Shown: in pieces, positions 51,930 through 59,908 of the stretch
Numbering within the stretch: the stretch's first letter is position 1
How the letters are laid out: the number at the start of each line of letters is the position of its first letter
NCBI GenBank assembly: GCA_033765305.1
Contig: JANRID010000002.1
Location: forward strand, 62,001-126,000
From: RDXT01 sp033765305
Lineage (GTDB): Bacteria > Bacteroidota > Bacteroidia > J057
DNA: 64,000 nucleotides
Direction: 5' to 3'
Translations under genes and position numbers: made by a program
The notes under the pieces: model-generated
Told to the model about the DNA's origin: nothing
The model's input: the letters and a program-made list of their open reading frames with translations, nothing else
Database searches by the model: none

Positions 51930-53288
51930 ATGAAGCCGACCCTCCTCATGCGTACTGCACCCTGTTCCCGGCTCCTGGCTTATGCCCTGACGGCATCCCT
52001 CGCGCTCCTGGCCGCTGCCCCCCTGCATGCGCAGGGCCCCGGCGCCAAGGCCTACGGCGAAGCGGAAGACCTCCGCAAGCAAAACCGCAACCGCGATGCC
52101 CTGGAAAAATACTACGAGGCGGTCCGGCTCGAACCGTCCAACTATAAGTACTACTTCCAGCTTGCCAAGTGCGAATACAAGCTGGGCCAGACGGACAATG
52201 CGAAGGAATCCCTCAAGCGCACCGTCGATTTCCGGAAAAACTTCACCCCGGCCTACTCCCTCCTCGCCAAGCTGTACAAAGACGACAAGGATTACGAAAA
52301 TGCCATCTTCTACTACGGCGAGGCTGCCCGCTACGAAACCGATCCCAGCCGCCGCGTGCAGTACAAACTGCTGCTGGTCAACCTGCTGATCAACGAAAAA
52401 CGCGTCGATGAGGCCCGCCGCCAGCTTGAGGAGGCCAAGGCCATCGATGCCACCAACCCCAATGTGCTCTTCTACCTCGGCGAGATTACGTCGGAAGAGG
52501 AAAAATGGGCCGAAGCCCGCCAGCATTACGAGGCCGCCCTGGCCTCCGAGCGGCTCAAAGATGCCGAACCCGCCGAAAAGGCCAAGTATTACTACGGCCT
52601 GGGGCTGGCCCTGAGCAAGCTCGGCGACGCCGAAGGCGCCAAGCGCGCCTGGAGCCGCGCCAACTTCGGCCCCTATCAGGCGCTGATCTCCCAGCAGATG
52701 CTGGAAACCAACCACGTGTACTACTATCAGGTGGCCGTAGGCTATTTCCTCAACGGCGCCTACGACGAAGCCGACCAGTACGCGGCCAAAGCCCTTGAAA
52801 TTCAGCGCAATTTCTCGAGTGCGCTCACCCTGCGCGCCCGGATCGCAGCCAAGCGCGGAGACCTGCGCGCAGCGGAAAGCTATTACAAGCAGGCCATTGC
52901 GGAGGAAAAAACCCCTGAAAAGCGCGGCAGGCTGCTCGTAAGCCTGGCCGGCCTGCAGCAGGGCAGCAATCAGCCCCACGAAGCCCTCAGCGCCCTCTCC
53001 CAGGCCGCCCGCGAGCATCCGCCGCTTGCCCAGGATCCTGCCGTGCTCGGCATGAAGGCCCGCACCGAATACGCCCTCGCCCGCTACAACGATGCCGTTC
53101 AGACCCTCGACGCGCTGATGCCGGTCACCACCGATGTGAAGGCCAAAGCCCGCTACAGCTTCATGCTGGGCATGGCCGCCCGTCAGATCGGAAATGCGGA
53201 GAAGGCCCGCGAAGCCTTCAAAGGCGCCCTGTACGGCCCCTACAAACAGGCCGCACAGGTGGAGCTGCAGGCCCTGGACGGGAAATAA
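51930..53288 (+). CDS. Secreted tetratricopeptide-repeat protein
   Basis: 452 residues from MKPTLLMRTA; the signal peptide ends in LHA-Q. About eight to ten TPR-type helix pairs fill the mature protein, including KYYEAVRLEPSNYKYYFQLAKCEYKLGQ, YSLLAKLYKDDKDYENAIFYYGEAARYE and ALSKLGDAEGAKRAWSRANFGPYQALI. TPRs bind partner proteins, so a periplasmic scaffold or assembly role is likely, but partners are unknown. The TAATG junction with the aminotransferase gene downstream (one-base overlap) makes the two an operon. An upstream TTG in frame is not used in my reading because it lacks a signal peptide start. Confidence 0.92.
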   Translation: MKPTLLMRTAPCSRLLAYALTASLALLAAAPLHAQGPGAKAYGEAEDLRKQNRNRDALEKYYEAVRLEPSNYKYYFQLAKCEYKLGQTDNAKESLKRTVDFRKNFTPAYSLLAKLYKDDKDYENAIFYYGEAARYETDPSRRVQYKLLLVNLLINEKRVDEARRQLEEAKAIDATNPNVLFYLGEITSEEEKWAEARQHYEAALASERLKDAEPAEKAKYYYGLGLALSKLGDAEGAKRAWSRANFGPYQALISQQMLETNHVYYYQVAVGYFLNGAYDEADQYAAKALEIQRNFSSALTLRARIAAKRGDLRAAESYYKQAIAEEKTPEKRGRLLVSLAGLQQGSNQPHEALSALSQAAREHPPLAQDPAVLGMKARTEYALARYNDAVQTLDALMPVTTDVKAKARYSFMLGMAARQIGNAEKAREAFKGALYGPYKQAAQVELQALDGK

Positions 53289-54550
53289 TGCGCCGGCGGG
53301 ACTGGCTCGGCCTGAGCCTCGGCGCGCTGAGCCTGCCGGCCTGGCGCAGCGCGCCGCCGGAGCTGCCGCCCCTGCCCGGCATCGGTCCGGAGGAGCTGGC
53401 CCGCGACGAAGCTTTCTGGCGCCGCATCCGGCGCCTTTTCCGCCTGTCGGCCAGCATCGTCAACCTCAACAGCGGCAACTGCAGCAGCCATCCGGAAGCC
53501 GTCGCCGGGGCGCTGGAGGCCCGTACCCGCGAGGCCAACGAAATCCCCGGCCTGGTGCTCTGGCGGCGCCAGTACCCGGAGCGCGAAGCCCTGCGCGAGC
53601 GCCTGGCCCGGCTGGCAGGCTGCGCGCCGGCTGCCATCGCCCTCCAGCGCAACGGCACCGAGGCGCTCAATGCAGTCATCCAGGGGATGCGCTTCCAGCC
53701 TGGCGATGAGATCCTTGCATCCGACCAGGAATACCCGGCGGTGCGCCACGCCCTCCGCCAGACGGCGCAGCGCATGCAGCTTCGCCTCACGGAGGTCGCC
53801 CTGCCGGTGCCGGCGCCGGACGCCGAATCGCTCATCCGCCCCTTTGCCGAGGCCATCGGGCCGCGGACCCGGCTGCTCGTATGCTCCCACATCGTATTTC
53901 TGACCGGCCAGATCCTGCCGGTGCGCGGGCTGGCACGCCTCGCGCACGCGCACGGGGCGCAGATCCTCGTGGACGGCGCCCACAGCTTCGCGCAGCTCGG
54001 CTTCCGGATTCCGGAACTCGAATGCGACTACTTCGCTGCCAGCCTGCATAAATGGCTCTGCGGGCCGCCGGGCACCGGGCTGCTGTATGTCCGCGAGGAC
54101 CGGATTCCGGAGCTCTGGCCGCTCTTTCCGGCGCCGGACGGCGAGGAGGCGCTGATCCGGAAGTTCGAGCACCTGGGCACCCGCTCCATCGCTGCGGAGC
54201 TGGCGCTGCACCAGGCGCTGGATCTGCACGAGCACCTGGGGGCCGAGGTGAAAATGGCGCGGCTGCGCTATCTGCGCCAGCTTGGGATGGGGCCGCTGTC
54301 AGCAGTGCCGGGCATTTCGCTGCTGACCGGGCAGGACAATGCGCATGCCTGCGCCATGTCGGCGCTGCGGATAGCGGGGATGCCGGCGGGCACCCTGAGC
54401 AGCAGGCTGCTGCAGGAGCACCGGATGCTGGTGATGCAGGCCGGGCATCCGCAGGCGGACGGCATCCGCATTTCGCCGCAGATCTATACCCGCGCCGAAG
54501 ACATGAGCCGCTTCGCCGGGGCAGTGCGCAGGATTGCGGCGGGGCAATAA
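53288..54550 (+). CDS. Class V aminotransferase-fold PLP enzyme, probably exported
   Basis: 420 residues. The PLP lysine is K255 in SLHKWLCGPPGTGLLY; the aspartate motif is ILVDGAHSFAQLGF, and VNLNSGNCSSHPEAV near residue 60 is the substrate/cofactor loop of the isopenicillin-N-epimerase/cysteine-desulfurase-like branch. The N-terminus MRRRDWLGLSLGALSLPAW resembles a Tat signal (RRxxW-L followed by a hydrophobic stretch), suggesting an exported, folded PLP enzyme, which is unusual but known for this subfamily. The reaction could be an epimerase, lyase or desulfurase; it cannot be decided. It is coupled to the upstream TPR gene. Confidence 0.9.
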   Translation: MRRRDWLGLSLGALSLPAWRSAPPELPPLPGIGPEELARDEAFWRRIRRLFRLSASIVNLNSGNCSSHPEAVAGALEARTREANEIPGLVLWRRQYPEREALRERLARLAGCAPAAIALQRNGTEALNAVIQGMRFQPGDEILASDQEYPAVRHALRQTAQRMQLRLTEVALPVPAPDAESLIRPFAEAIGPRTRLLVCSHIVFLTGQILPVRGLARLAHAHGAQILVDGAHSFAQLGFRIPELECDYFAASLHKWLCGPPGTGLLYVREDRIPELWPLFPAPDGEEALIRKFEHLGTRSIAAELALHQALDLHEHLGAEVKMARLRYLRQLGMGPLSAVPGISLLTGQDNAHACAMSALRIAGMPAGTLSSRLLQEHRMLVMQAGHPQADGIRISPQIYTRAEDMSRFAGAVRRIAAGQ

Positions 54551-54574
54551 AAAAGGCGGAGCTTGCGCTCCGCC
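54549..54574 (-). terminator. Terminator of the small gene at 54612
   Basis: On the minus strand GGCGGAGC-GCAA-GCTCCGCC (8-bp stem, four-base loop) is followed by TTTTTTATT. It lies 38 bases beyond the stop of the small minus-strand gene. On the plus strand the hairpin begins a few bases past the aminotransferase stop but has no U-run there. Confidence 0.8.
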
Positions 54575-54611
54575 GTATAAGGTAAGGCTGGCTGGACCCG
54601 TGGGGAAGGGA

Positions 54612-54929
54612 TCAGGCCGCATGAACTGCATAATCACGCCGTTTGACGGGATTGTCGGACCAGATCTGCTGGCCGACATCACAGATACGGCTTACCGCTT
54701 CCTGCAATTCCTGTTCAAGGGGCTGCACAGTGTGCTGGCCCTGTGTTTGCTGCTGCATCGCCTCCAGGGTCTCGCATTTGAGGGCGAGGGATACGATAAA
54801 GTTCGCGTTGATGCCGTTTTGGGTAAATTCGGCCAAATCGCGCGCTGCGCAAACCAGCTTTTCGTTGCAGAGACGCACCAGCTCACGCCCCGAAAGGCGG
54901 GCAACCGGAAATCTCACAGGAGAAGTCAT
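54612..54929 (-). CDS. Small protein of unknown function
   Basis: 105 residues from MTSPVRFPVARLSGRELVRL; an in-frame ATG 14 codons upstream is possible. It is mostly helical, with a long amphipathic stretch (NANFIVSLALKCETLEAMQQQTQGQHTVQPLEQELQEAVSRI) of coiled-coil type, two or three cysteines and no signal peptide. I do not recognise the family. Coding status is supported by its dedicated downstream terminator and by AT-rich flanks on both sides. It is isolated, with no operon partner. Confidence 0.65.
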   Translation of the reverse strand: MTSPVRFPVARLSGRELVRLCNEKLVCAARDLAEFTQNGINANFIVSLALKCETLEAMQQQTQGQHTVQPLEQELQEAVSRICDVGQQIWSDNPVKRRDYAVHAA

Positions 54930-55181
54930 AAGCGTACAGTATTTGGGTGAATATTGGAAAAGAACATACAAGTAGAGGCAAGGCCAAATACTTATGATCT
55001 TCCAGACCGGTTTTTAACGGCCTGAAACCCGGATAAAGGGATACGCATTCCAATTCTGCTTCATACAATGTTAAGTATTTTTAAGGTAAATCCCAAAACA
55101 TTCTGCAAGAAATCCTATAATTACACGTTCTCTGCTGTGGAAAGTTGCTGCTTTTCATCCCAGTGCAGGAATTTTTACCCT

Positions 55182-56294
55182 ATGAAGTCTTTGAAGTCCG
55201 CTCTTCTCCTTGCCTGCTGTATGCTGGCGGCCCTGCCTGCACTTGTGGCGCAGGCGTCCGCAGATCCCGCGCTGTACACCTGTGTCTGGAACAATGTGCC
55301 GGTCAAAGATGCGCCCGGCAAAACGGGGGCCAATACCTCTGTGATCCAGTTCGGCGAAGCAGTCGAATTCATGGGTGACAAGGCCTATCTGCCCGAGGAA
55401 AAACGCACCTACATCCGCATCCGGACTGCCGACGGCAAAACCGGGTGGGTGCACGAGTATCTGACCATCCCCGGCGGGAGCCCGGCAGTGGTGCTGGGCG
55501 AAGGGGTGATCTACAAGCGGCCTGCAACGCCTTCTACGATCACCGCTACCCGCTTCGAGGCGGGCGAGCTGGTCGTGCTGGAAGCGACTGCGGGCGAGTG
55601 GATCAGCCTGATCGGGCTGGAGCGCAAAAAATCCGGCTGGATTCAGGGCCTGGATCTCATCAGCACCGATGTCCGGGACATCGAGCTGTGCGCCCTGATG
55701 AACCAGGCGCGCAGCGAGAAAGATCCGCTGCGCCGGACCGAACGGATGCAGGCCATTGCCGGCCTGGCCCAGGACGCCCGCTCGCCGCTGGCCGCATCCT
55801 TTGCTGCCCAGGCCGATGAGGCACGCCGCCTGCCGCCTGCGCCTGTGTATGCCGATGCGCCTGCCCGGCCGGCACCTGCCCAGCTGGCACCCGTCCAGCA
55901 GGAGCCGGCTGCCCGTTCGGTATCGCGCTCGGCGGTGCTGCCTGCGGTGGCTCCGCCCACTCAGCCGGCCCTGCGTACCCAGCGCATGATCGATGAAAGC
56001 ACCGGCGCCGAGATCGCATACATCTTCGAAACCGGGGGCGCCTACGAGGTCAAAGGGCCCGATCAGCCCCGGTCGGTATACTATGCCTACCACAAATCCC
56101 TGCCCATCGGCTCCACCGTCCGCATTCAGGTGCCCGGCAACAGCGGATTCGTAGATCTGCAGGTCGTCAACCGCCTCCGGTCCGACAATCCGAATGTCGT
56201 GGGCCTCTCGCGCGAGTGCATGGAGGCCCTGTTTGGCTCCCGCAGCCCGGGACAGGTGACGATTTTTTATCCTGCCGAACTGATCCAGCCCTGA
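55182..56294 (+). CDS. Secreted SH3-domain protein with C-terminal double-psi-barrel-like domain (copy 1)
   Basis: 370 residues. Signal peptide MKSLKSALLLACCMLAALPALVAQ. Two SH3-type modules follow: about 32-95 (TGANTSVIQFGEAVEFMG, TYIRIRTADGKTGWVHEYL) and about 105-165 (GEGVIYKRPATPSTITATRFEAGELVVL, RKKSGWIQGLDLIS). A Pro/Ala-rich linker (about 215-265) leads to a C-terminal domain with YYAYHKSLPIGSTVRIQVPGNSGFVDLQVVNRL, similar to the RlpA-like double-psi barrel. Bacterial SH3 and RlpA-like domains bind or act on peptidoglycan. It is a tandem paralogue of the next gene. The 250-base AT-rich region upstream holds no gene. Confidence 0.88.
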   Translation: MKSLKSALLLACCMLAALPALVAQASADPALYTCVWNNVPVKDAPGKTGANTSVIQFGEAVEFMGDKAYLPEEKRTYIRIRTADGKTGWVHEYLTIPGGSPAVVLGEGVIYKRPATPSTITATRFEAGELVVLEATAGEWISLIGLERKKSGWIQGLDLISTDVRDIELCALMNQARSEKDPLRRTERMQAIAGLAQDARSPLAASFAAQADEARRLPPAPVYADAPARPAPAQLAPVQQEPAARSVSRSAVLPAVAPPTQPALRTQRMIDESTGAEIAYIFETGGAYEVKGPDQPRSVYYAYHKSLPIGSTVRIQVPGNSGFVDLQVVNRLRSDNPNVVGLSRECMEALFGSRSPGQVTIFYPAELIQP

Positions 56295-56424
56295 CCCTGC
56301 TTGCAGGGTTACTCGAAGTACAGGCAGGTAAACAAATCAAAATCAACTTGATATTCTCCAGGATTTGTTCGTATTATTGCATGAATCTTTTATTTTATGC
56401 ACAAAATAATCTAATCAGGCCCGC

Positions 56425-57618
56425 ATGATCCGCACCTGCCTCCTGAAGACCCGAACCGCGCTGCTCGCCGCCGGCCTGGCTGCGGCGCCCCTTGCTGTGC
56501 ATGCGCAAGAATTTGCCAGTGTTTCCACCCCCGGCGAATCCTATGTCTGCGCCTGGAGTTCCATCTCGCTGCTCGAAAATCCGGGCCGCTACAACCGCAG
56601 CGTGGGTACGGTCGTGTTTACCGAAGAAGTGAAGTCCCTCGGCGAAAAGCGTTTCGTCCAGGAGGAGAATACGGTGTTCGTCCGCGTCGAGACGCGCGAC
56701 GGAAAAACCGGCTGGGTCAACGAGCAGCTGCTCGTCAAGCACGGCGGCCCCGTTGTAGTGCTCAATCCTGTCCAGGTCTATGCCAAGCCGCAGGTCAATG
56801 CTGCCGCCACCGGCCAGCAGTTCGCCGCCGGCGAAATCGCCATTCTCACCGATTTCCGCGAAGACTGGGTATATCTCGTCGGAAAAAAGAAGGAGAAATC
56901 AGGCTGGGTTCAGGGCTACGACAACCTCAGCGTCGAGCAGGGCGACCTGGAAATCGCTGCCATGATGGCCAAGGCCATGGAAACCCAGGATCCGGCTGCA
57001 CGCCGTACCGCGCTCGAACGCATCGGTTCGATGCGCGGCTTCCTCAACTCTTCCATGGCTCAGGTCGTGAAGGATGCCATCGAGGAAACCTATGCCTATG
57101 CACCCCAGCTGTCGCCGGGCGAAGAATACCTCCGCTATCCCAGTACCCCGGCCGCTCCCCAGCAGCCCGCCGGCAACCTCAGCGATCTGCAAACCCCAGC
57201 CAGCCAGCCAGCCCGTCCGCAGCCAGCCCGTCCGCAGCCTGCGGCACCCGCAGCGCCTGCCGCAGCGGCCCGGGTTACGCAGCCTGCGCCGTATTACCGG
57301 GTATCCGAACAGGAAGTGGTCGACATGGCTACCGGAAAGTCCTTTATCCGCATCACGGAAACCGGCACCATTCAGCCAGTGAAGGCTAAAGGTGCGAAGA
57401 ATATCTACTATGCCTACCATAAGTCCTTGCCCATCGGCAGCAAGGTGCTGCTGGAGACGCCAGGCAAACAGGGCTATATTCAGCTGGAAGTAATTGCCCG
57501 GCTCCGCCCGGACAACCCCGCCATGATCGGCCTGGGGCCGGAGGTGATCCAGAAGGTATTCGGCGAGGTGTCGGCCAAGGCCGTGCCCAGTGCGACGATT
57601 CTGTATCCCAAGCCCTGA
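56425..57618 (+). CDS. Secreted SH3-domain protein with C-terminal double-psi-barrel-like domain (copy 2)
   Basis: 397 residues, the same architecture as the gene 130 bases upstream: signal peptide ending AVHAQ, SH3-like modules (FVRVETRDGKTGWVNEQLL and VYLVGKKKEKSGWVQGYDN), a longer Pro/Ala/Gln linker and the C-terminal YYAYHKSLPIGSKVLLETPGKQGYIQLEVIARLRPDNP. The linker contains a short in-frame tandem repeat (QPARP units, 57195-57245). The linker and N-terminus have diverged while the C-terminal YYAYHKSLPIGS core is nearly identical, pointing to an older duplication with a conserved barrel. Confidence 0.88.
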   Translation: MIRTCLLKTRTALLAAGLAAAPLAVHAQEFASVSTPGESYVCAWSSISLLENPGRYNRSVGTVVFTEEVKSLGEKRFVQEENTVFVRVETRDGKTGWVNEQLLVKHGGPVVVLNPVQVYAKPQVNAAATGQQFAAGEIAILTDFREDWVYLVGKKKEKSGWVQGYDNLSVEQGDLEIAAMMAKAMETQDPAARRTALERIGSMRGFLNSSMAQVVKDAIEETYAYAPQLSPGEEYLRYPSTPAAPQQPAGNLSDLQTPASQPARPQPARPQPAAPAAPAAAARVTQPAPYYRVSEQEVVDMATGKSFIRITETGTIQPVKAKGAKNIYYAYHKSLPIGSKVLLETPGKQGYIQLEVIARLRPDNPAMIGLGPEVIQKVFGEVSAKAVPSATILYPKP

Positions 57619-57684
57619 GCAGGCAACAGACTGATTGTACAACAACGCATCTGCCAGCCGGCCCGCAAGGCCGGCTGATGCATG

Positions 57685-58545
57685 TCAGAGCCTGCGGCCC
57701 AGCGTCAGCCCGGCCTGTATCAGCCGGTCCTTGCTGGTGCTGGGCTGATTGCCGTCTGTCCACTGCTGGCCATCCAGCAGATCGTCGCCCGGCATCCAGT
57801 AGCGCAGCTCGGCTCCGATCAGCCAGTCCTGCCCAAGGGCCAGGCGCAGGCCGGCGCCCAGCTGGGCAGCAGAATGCACGGCATAGCCGCCCACAAACGT
57901 ATCGGAGATGCGGTCGCGCTGGCCGGGCGTTTCATACTGCCCGTCGAGCAGGCTGCGCAGCGCCGTGCGTGCCTCCGGGCCAGCATCCGCAGGCACGCCG
58001 GAAAAGTCGTAGCGCGCATAGGGCTGGGCATCGCCCTGCATGGCGTCCATCGCTGTACGGCTGAAAAGCGCACCCAGTCCGCCCAGCACGTAGAGGTCCC
58101 AGCTGCCGGCGCCGCGCCGGTCGATCAGCCGGTTGAGGTTCACGGCCATGCCGGCGCCCAGCACCCCGTAGCGGCAGCGGTAGCTGAGGTGTACGGCAGC
58201 CGTGCTGTCGTAGCCCAGGCCGGGGTGCGCCTCGCCGTTGTAGGCAGAATTGAAGCGGAACCCGGTGCTGGGGCCGAGACCCAGGCCAAAGGCCTGCCCG
58301 GCCTGGATGGATACCGAAAGGTCCAGGATGCGGTTATAGGGCCGCACCCATGCCAGGCCGCCCTGGGCCGAGCGGGGATCGGCCTGCACATCGCCCCGGA
58401 TCCAGGCAGCGCCGCCGGTCAGATGCAGCGCCGAACGTTCAGACACTGGCGGCGCGGCTCCGTAGTACTGCGCCAGCGCAGGCACGTGCATCCAGGCAAG
58501 CAGCAGCGCACCTCCGTGCGCCAGCAAGCGAAACAGAAGGTTCAT
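57685..58545 (-). CDS. Putative outer-membrane beta-barrel protein
   Basis: 286 residues with a signal peptide ending VPALAQ. The mature protein is a series of amphipathic strands ending in aromatic or glycine-rich turns: ALHLTGGAAWIRGDVQ, RILDLSVSIQAGQAFGLGLGPSTGFRF, AAVHLSYRCRYGVLGAGMAVNLN, LGAGLRLALGQDWLIGAELRYWMPGDDLLDG and a final RLIQAGLTLGRRL, which fits a C-terminal beta-signal. It resembles the N-terminal barrels of OmpA/PorF-like proteins of this phylum but lacks an OmpA peptidoglycan domain. Convergent with the SH3 gene upstream. Confidence 0.75.
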   Translation of the reverse strand: MNLLFRLLAHGGALLLAWMHVPALAQYYGAAPPVSERSALHLTGGAAWIRGDVQADPRSAQGGLAWVRPYNRILDLSVSIQAGQAFGLGLGPSTGFRFNSAYNGEAHPGLGYDSTAAVHLSYRCRYGVLGAGMAVNLNRLIDRRGAGSWDLYVLGGLGALFSRTAMDAMQGDAQPYARYDFSGVPADAGPEARTALRSLLDGQYETPGQRDRISDTFVGGYAVHSAAQLGAGLRLALGQDWLIGAELRYWMPGDDLLDGQQWTDGNQPSTSKDRLIQAGLTLGRRL

Positions 58546-58580
58546 GGCTCAACTCATGCGCCGCCGGCCGGGCGGCTGTA

Positions 58581-59072
58581 TTACAAGCGCTCCAGATCAA
58601 TCATTTCAAGCAGCGCCACCGCTGCCTCCGCTCCCTTGTTGCCGAGCGCCCCGCCTGCGCGGGCCTCCGCCTGCGCCTGGGTGTCCGTGGTCAGCACGCC
58701 GAACACGACAGGCCGCTTGTAATCCAGCGAAACGCGCATCAGCCCCTGGGCTACCGCCTGGGAAATGAACTCGAAATGCCGGGTTTCGCCCTGGATGACA
58801 CAGCCCAGACAGATGACTCCGTCCAGGTTGAAGTATTTGTTGAGAGCCAGCACGGCCCCCAGCGGCAGCTCGAAGGAGCCGGGCACGTCGTACCGGAGGA
58901 TATTCTCCTGCCGCACCCCGACCTCGCGCAGCACGGACAAGGCGCCCTGATAGAGCGCCTCGGTCACGGACGTATTCCATTTGCTGACCACAATCACGAT
59001 CCGGTCGGCACCGTGGGATTTGCCGGCCTGATAGCGGATCGCGGAGAGATCGTGTGCTGCGTCAGGGCTCAT
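58581..59072 (-). CDS. ribH: 6,7-dimethyl-8-ribityllumazine synthase
   Basis: 163 residues from MSPDAAHDLSA. It condenses ribityl-aminopyrimidinedione with dihydroxybutanone phosphate to lumazine, the penultimate step to riboflavin. Conserved blocks are IVVSKWNTSVTEALYQGAL, YDVPGSFELPLGAVLALN, GVICLGCVIQGETRHFEFI (with the catalytic histidine in TRHFEFI) and VVFGVLTTDTQAQAEAR, ending GNKGAEAAVALLEMI. The start overlaps the stop of the TPR gene by 11 bases, so the two are coupled. Lumazine is also the antenna of the FeS-photolyase class encoded earlier in the window. Confidence 0.96.
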   Translation of the reverse strand: MSPDAAHDLSAIRYQAGKSHGADRIVIVVSKWNTSVTEALYQGALSVLREVGVRQENILRYDVPGSFELPLGAVLALNKYFNLDGVICLGCVIQGETRHFEFISQAVAQGLMRVSLDYKRPVVFGVLTTDTQAQAEARAGGALGNKGAEAAVALLEMIDLERL

Positions 59073-59766
59073 CGCTGAGGCGGCCGATATATTTTTCAAC
59101 CTCATTTGCCTCATCGCTCAGCGGGAAGCTCTTCCGGATCTCGCGGTACAGGCTCAGCGCACGGCTGGTGTTGCCTGCCGCCTCGTAGGCATTGGCAGCC
59201 TGCATAAGCAGATAGGGCGTCAGGGCCTCCGTCTCGGCCGGCGTGCGGGCAGCACGTTCGTACAGGCTGGCGGCCTTTTCGAGTTCGCCCTGGCCTTCAT
59301 AGGCAGCTCCCAGGGCCCGGTGCGCCGCCATCGAAAGAAGGTGGTCGCCGTGGGAGAATTTTTCGAGGTATTCGGCTGCCTCCTGGTATTTCTCCTGCTT
59401 GAGGTAGATGACGCCGATATAGTAGTTGGCCAGATTGGCTGCGTCCGTGCCGCCATAGGATTCGGAAACTTCGAGGAACCCCGGATACTGGCCGTCGCCG
59501 TCGAGGGCCTTCTGCATGGAATCGGCCTCGAAGTAATACACGGCCTGATACATTTCCGCCTGGGCCTGCGTATTCTGAGAGCCTTTCCAGAGGCGGTACC
59601 CGATCAATCCCAGCACCAAGGCTGCCAGCACCCCGCCGCCGATGAGCAGCGGCTGCCGGTACTTCTGGACAAACTGTTCCACCGAGACCCGTGCGGTTGG
59701 TTCTTCCTGCTGCGCAGCTTTTTTCGGCTCTTCCTGGATCTCGTTCGCTTTGGTCTTGTCTGCCAT
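59062..59766 (-). CDS. Membrane-anchored tetratricopeptide protein (YfgM-like)
   Basis: 234 residues from MADKTKANEIQ. A charged, Lys/Glu-rich cytosolic start (about 1-40) precedes one transmembrane helix (LLIGGGVLAALVLGLIGYRLW), then TPR-like helices (ANLANYYIGVIYLKQEKYQEAAEYLEKF, AHRALGAAYEGQGELEKAASLYERA, LLMQAANAYEAAGNTSRALSLYREI). The layout matches YfgM/BepA-partner proteins and Bacteroidota TPR_21 proteins that sit at the Sec translocon, so a role in handling exported proteins is plausible. Translationally coupled to ribH. Confidence 0.9.
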   Translation of the reverse strand: MADKTKANEIQEEPKKAAQQEEPTARVSVEQFVQKYRQPLLIGGGVLAALVLGLIGYRLWKGSQNTQAQAEMYQAVYYFEADSMQKALDGDGQYPGFLEVSESYGGTDAANLANYYIGVIYLKQEKYQEAAEYLEKFSHGDHLLSMAAHRALGAAYEGQGELEKAASLYERAARTPAETEALTPYLLMQAANAYEAAGNTSRALSLYREIRKSFPLSDEANEVEKYIGRLSDEP

Positions 59767-59855
59767 AGATGACGGGTTAAACAAATGGTCCGCAAAAAAA
59801 ACAAATGCGCGCGTAATCTACAAGCCTGCATTTCAGCCGGGTGCAGCACGGGGAT

Positions 59856-59886
59856 AAAAAAAGCCGCGCCCCGTCCGGGGCGCGGC
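59856..59886 (-). terminator. Intrinsic terminator of the giant secreted protein gene
   Basis: On the minus strand GCCGCGCCCC-GGAC-GGGGCGCGGC (10-bp stem, four-base loop) is followed by seven T. It lies 23 bases beyond the stop of the gene ending at 59909. Confidence 0.9.
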
Positions 59887-59908
59887 ATCTAATCATCGGG
59901 TCTTCCGC

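Noticed and set aside
57195..57245. Short tandem repeat as a possible CRISPR or satellite
   Set aside because: Repeat units are in frame and encode QPARP in a proline-rich linker; there are no spacers.
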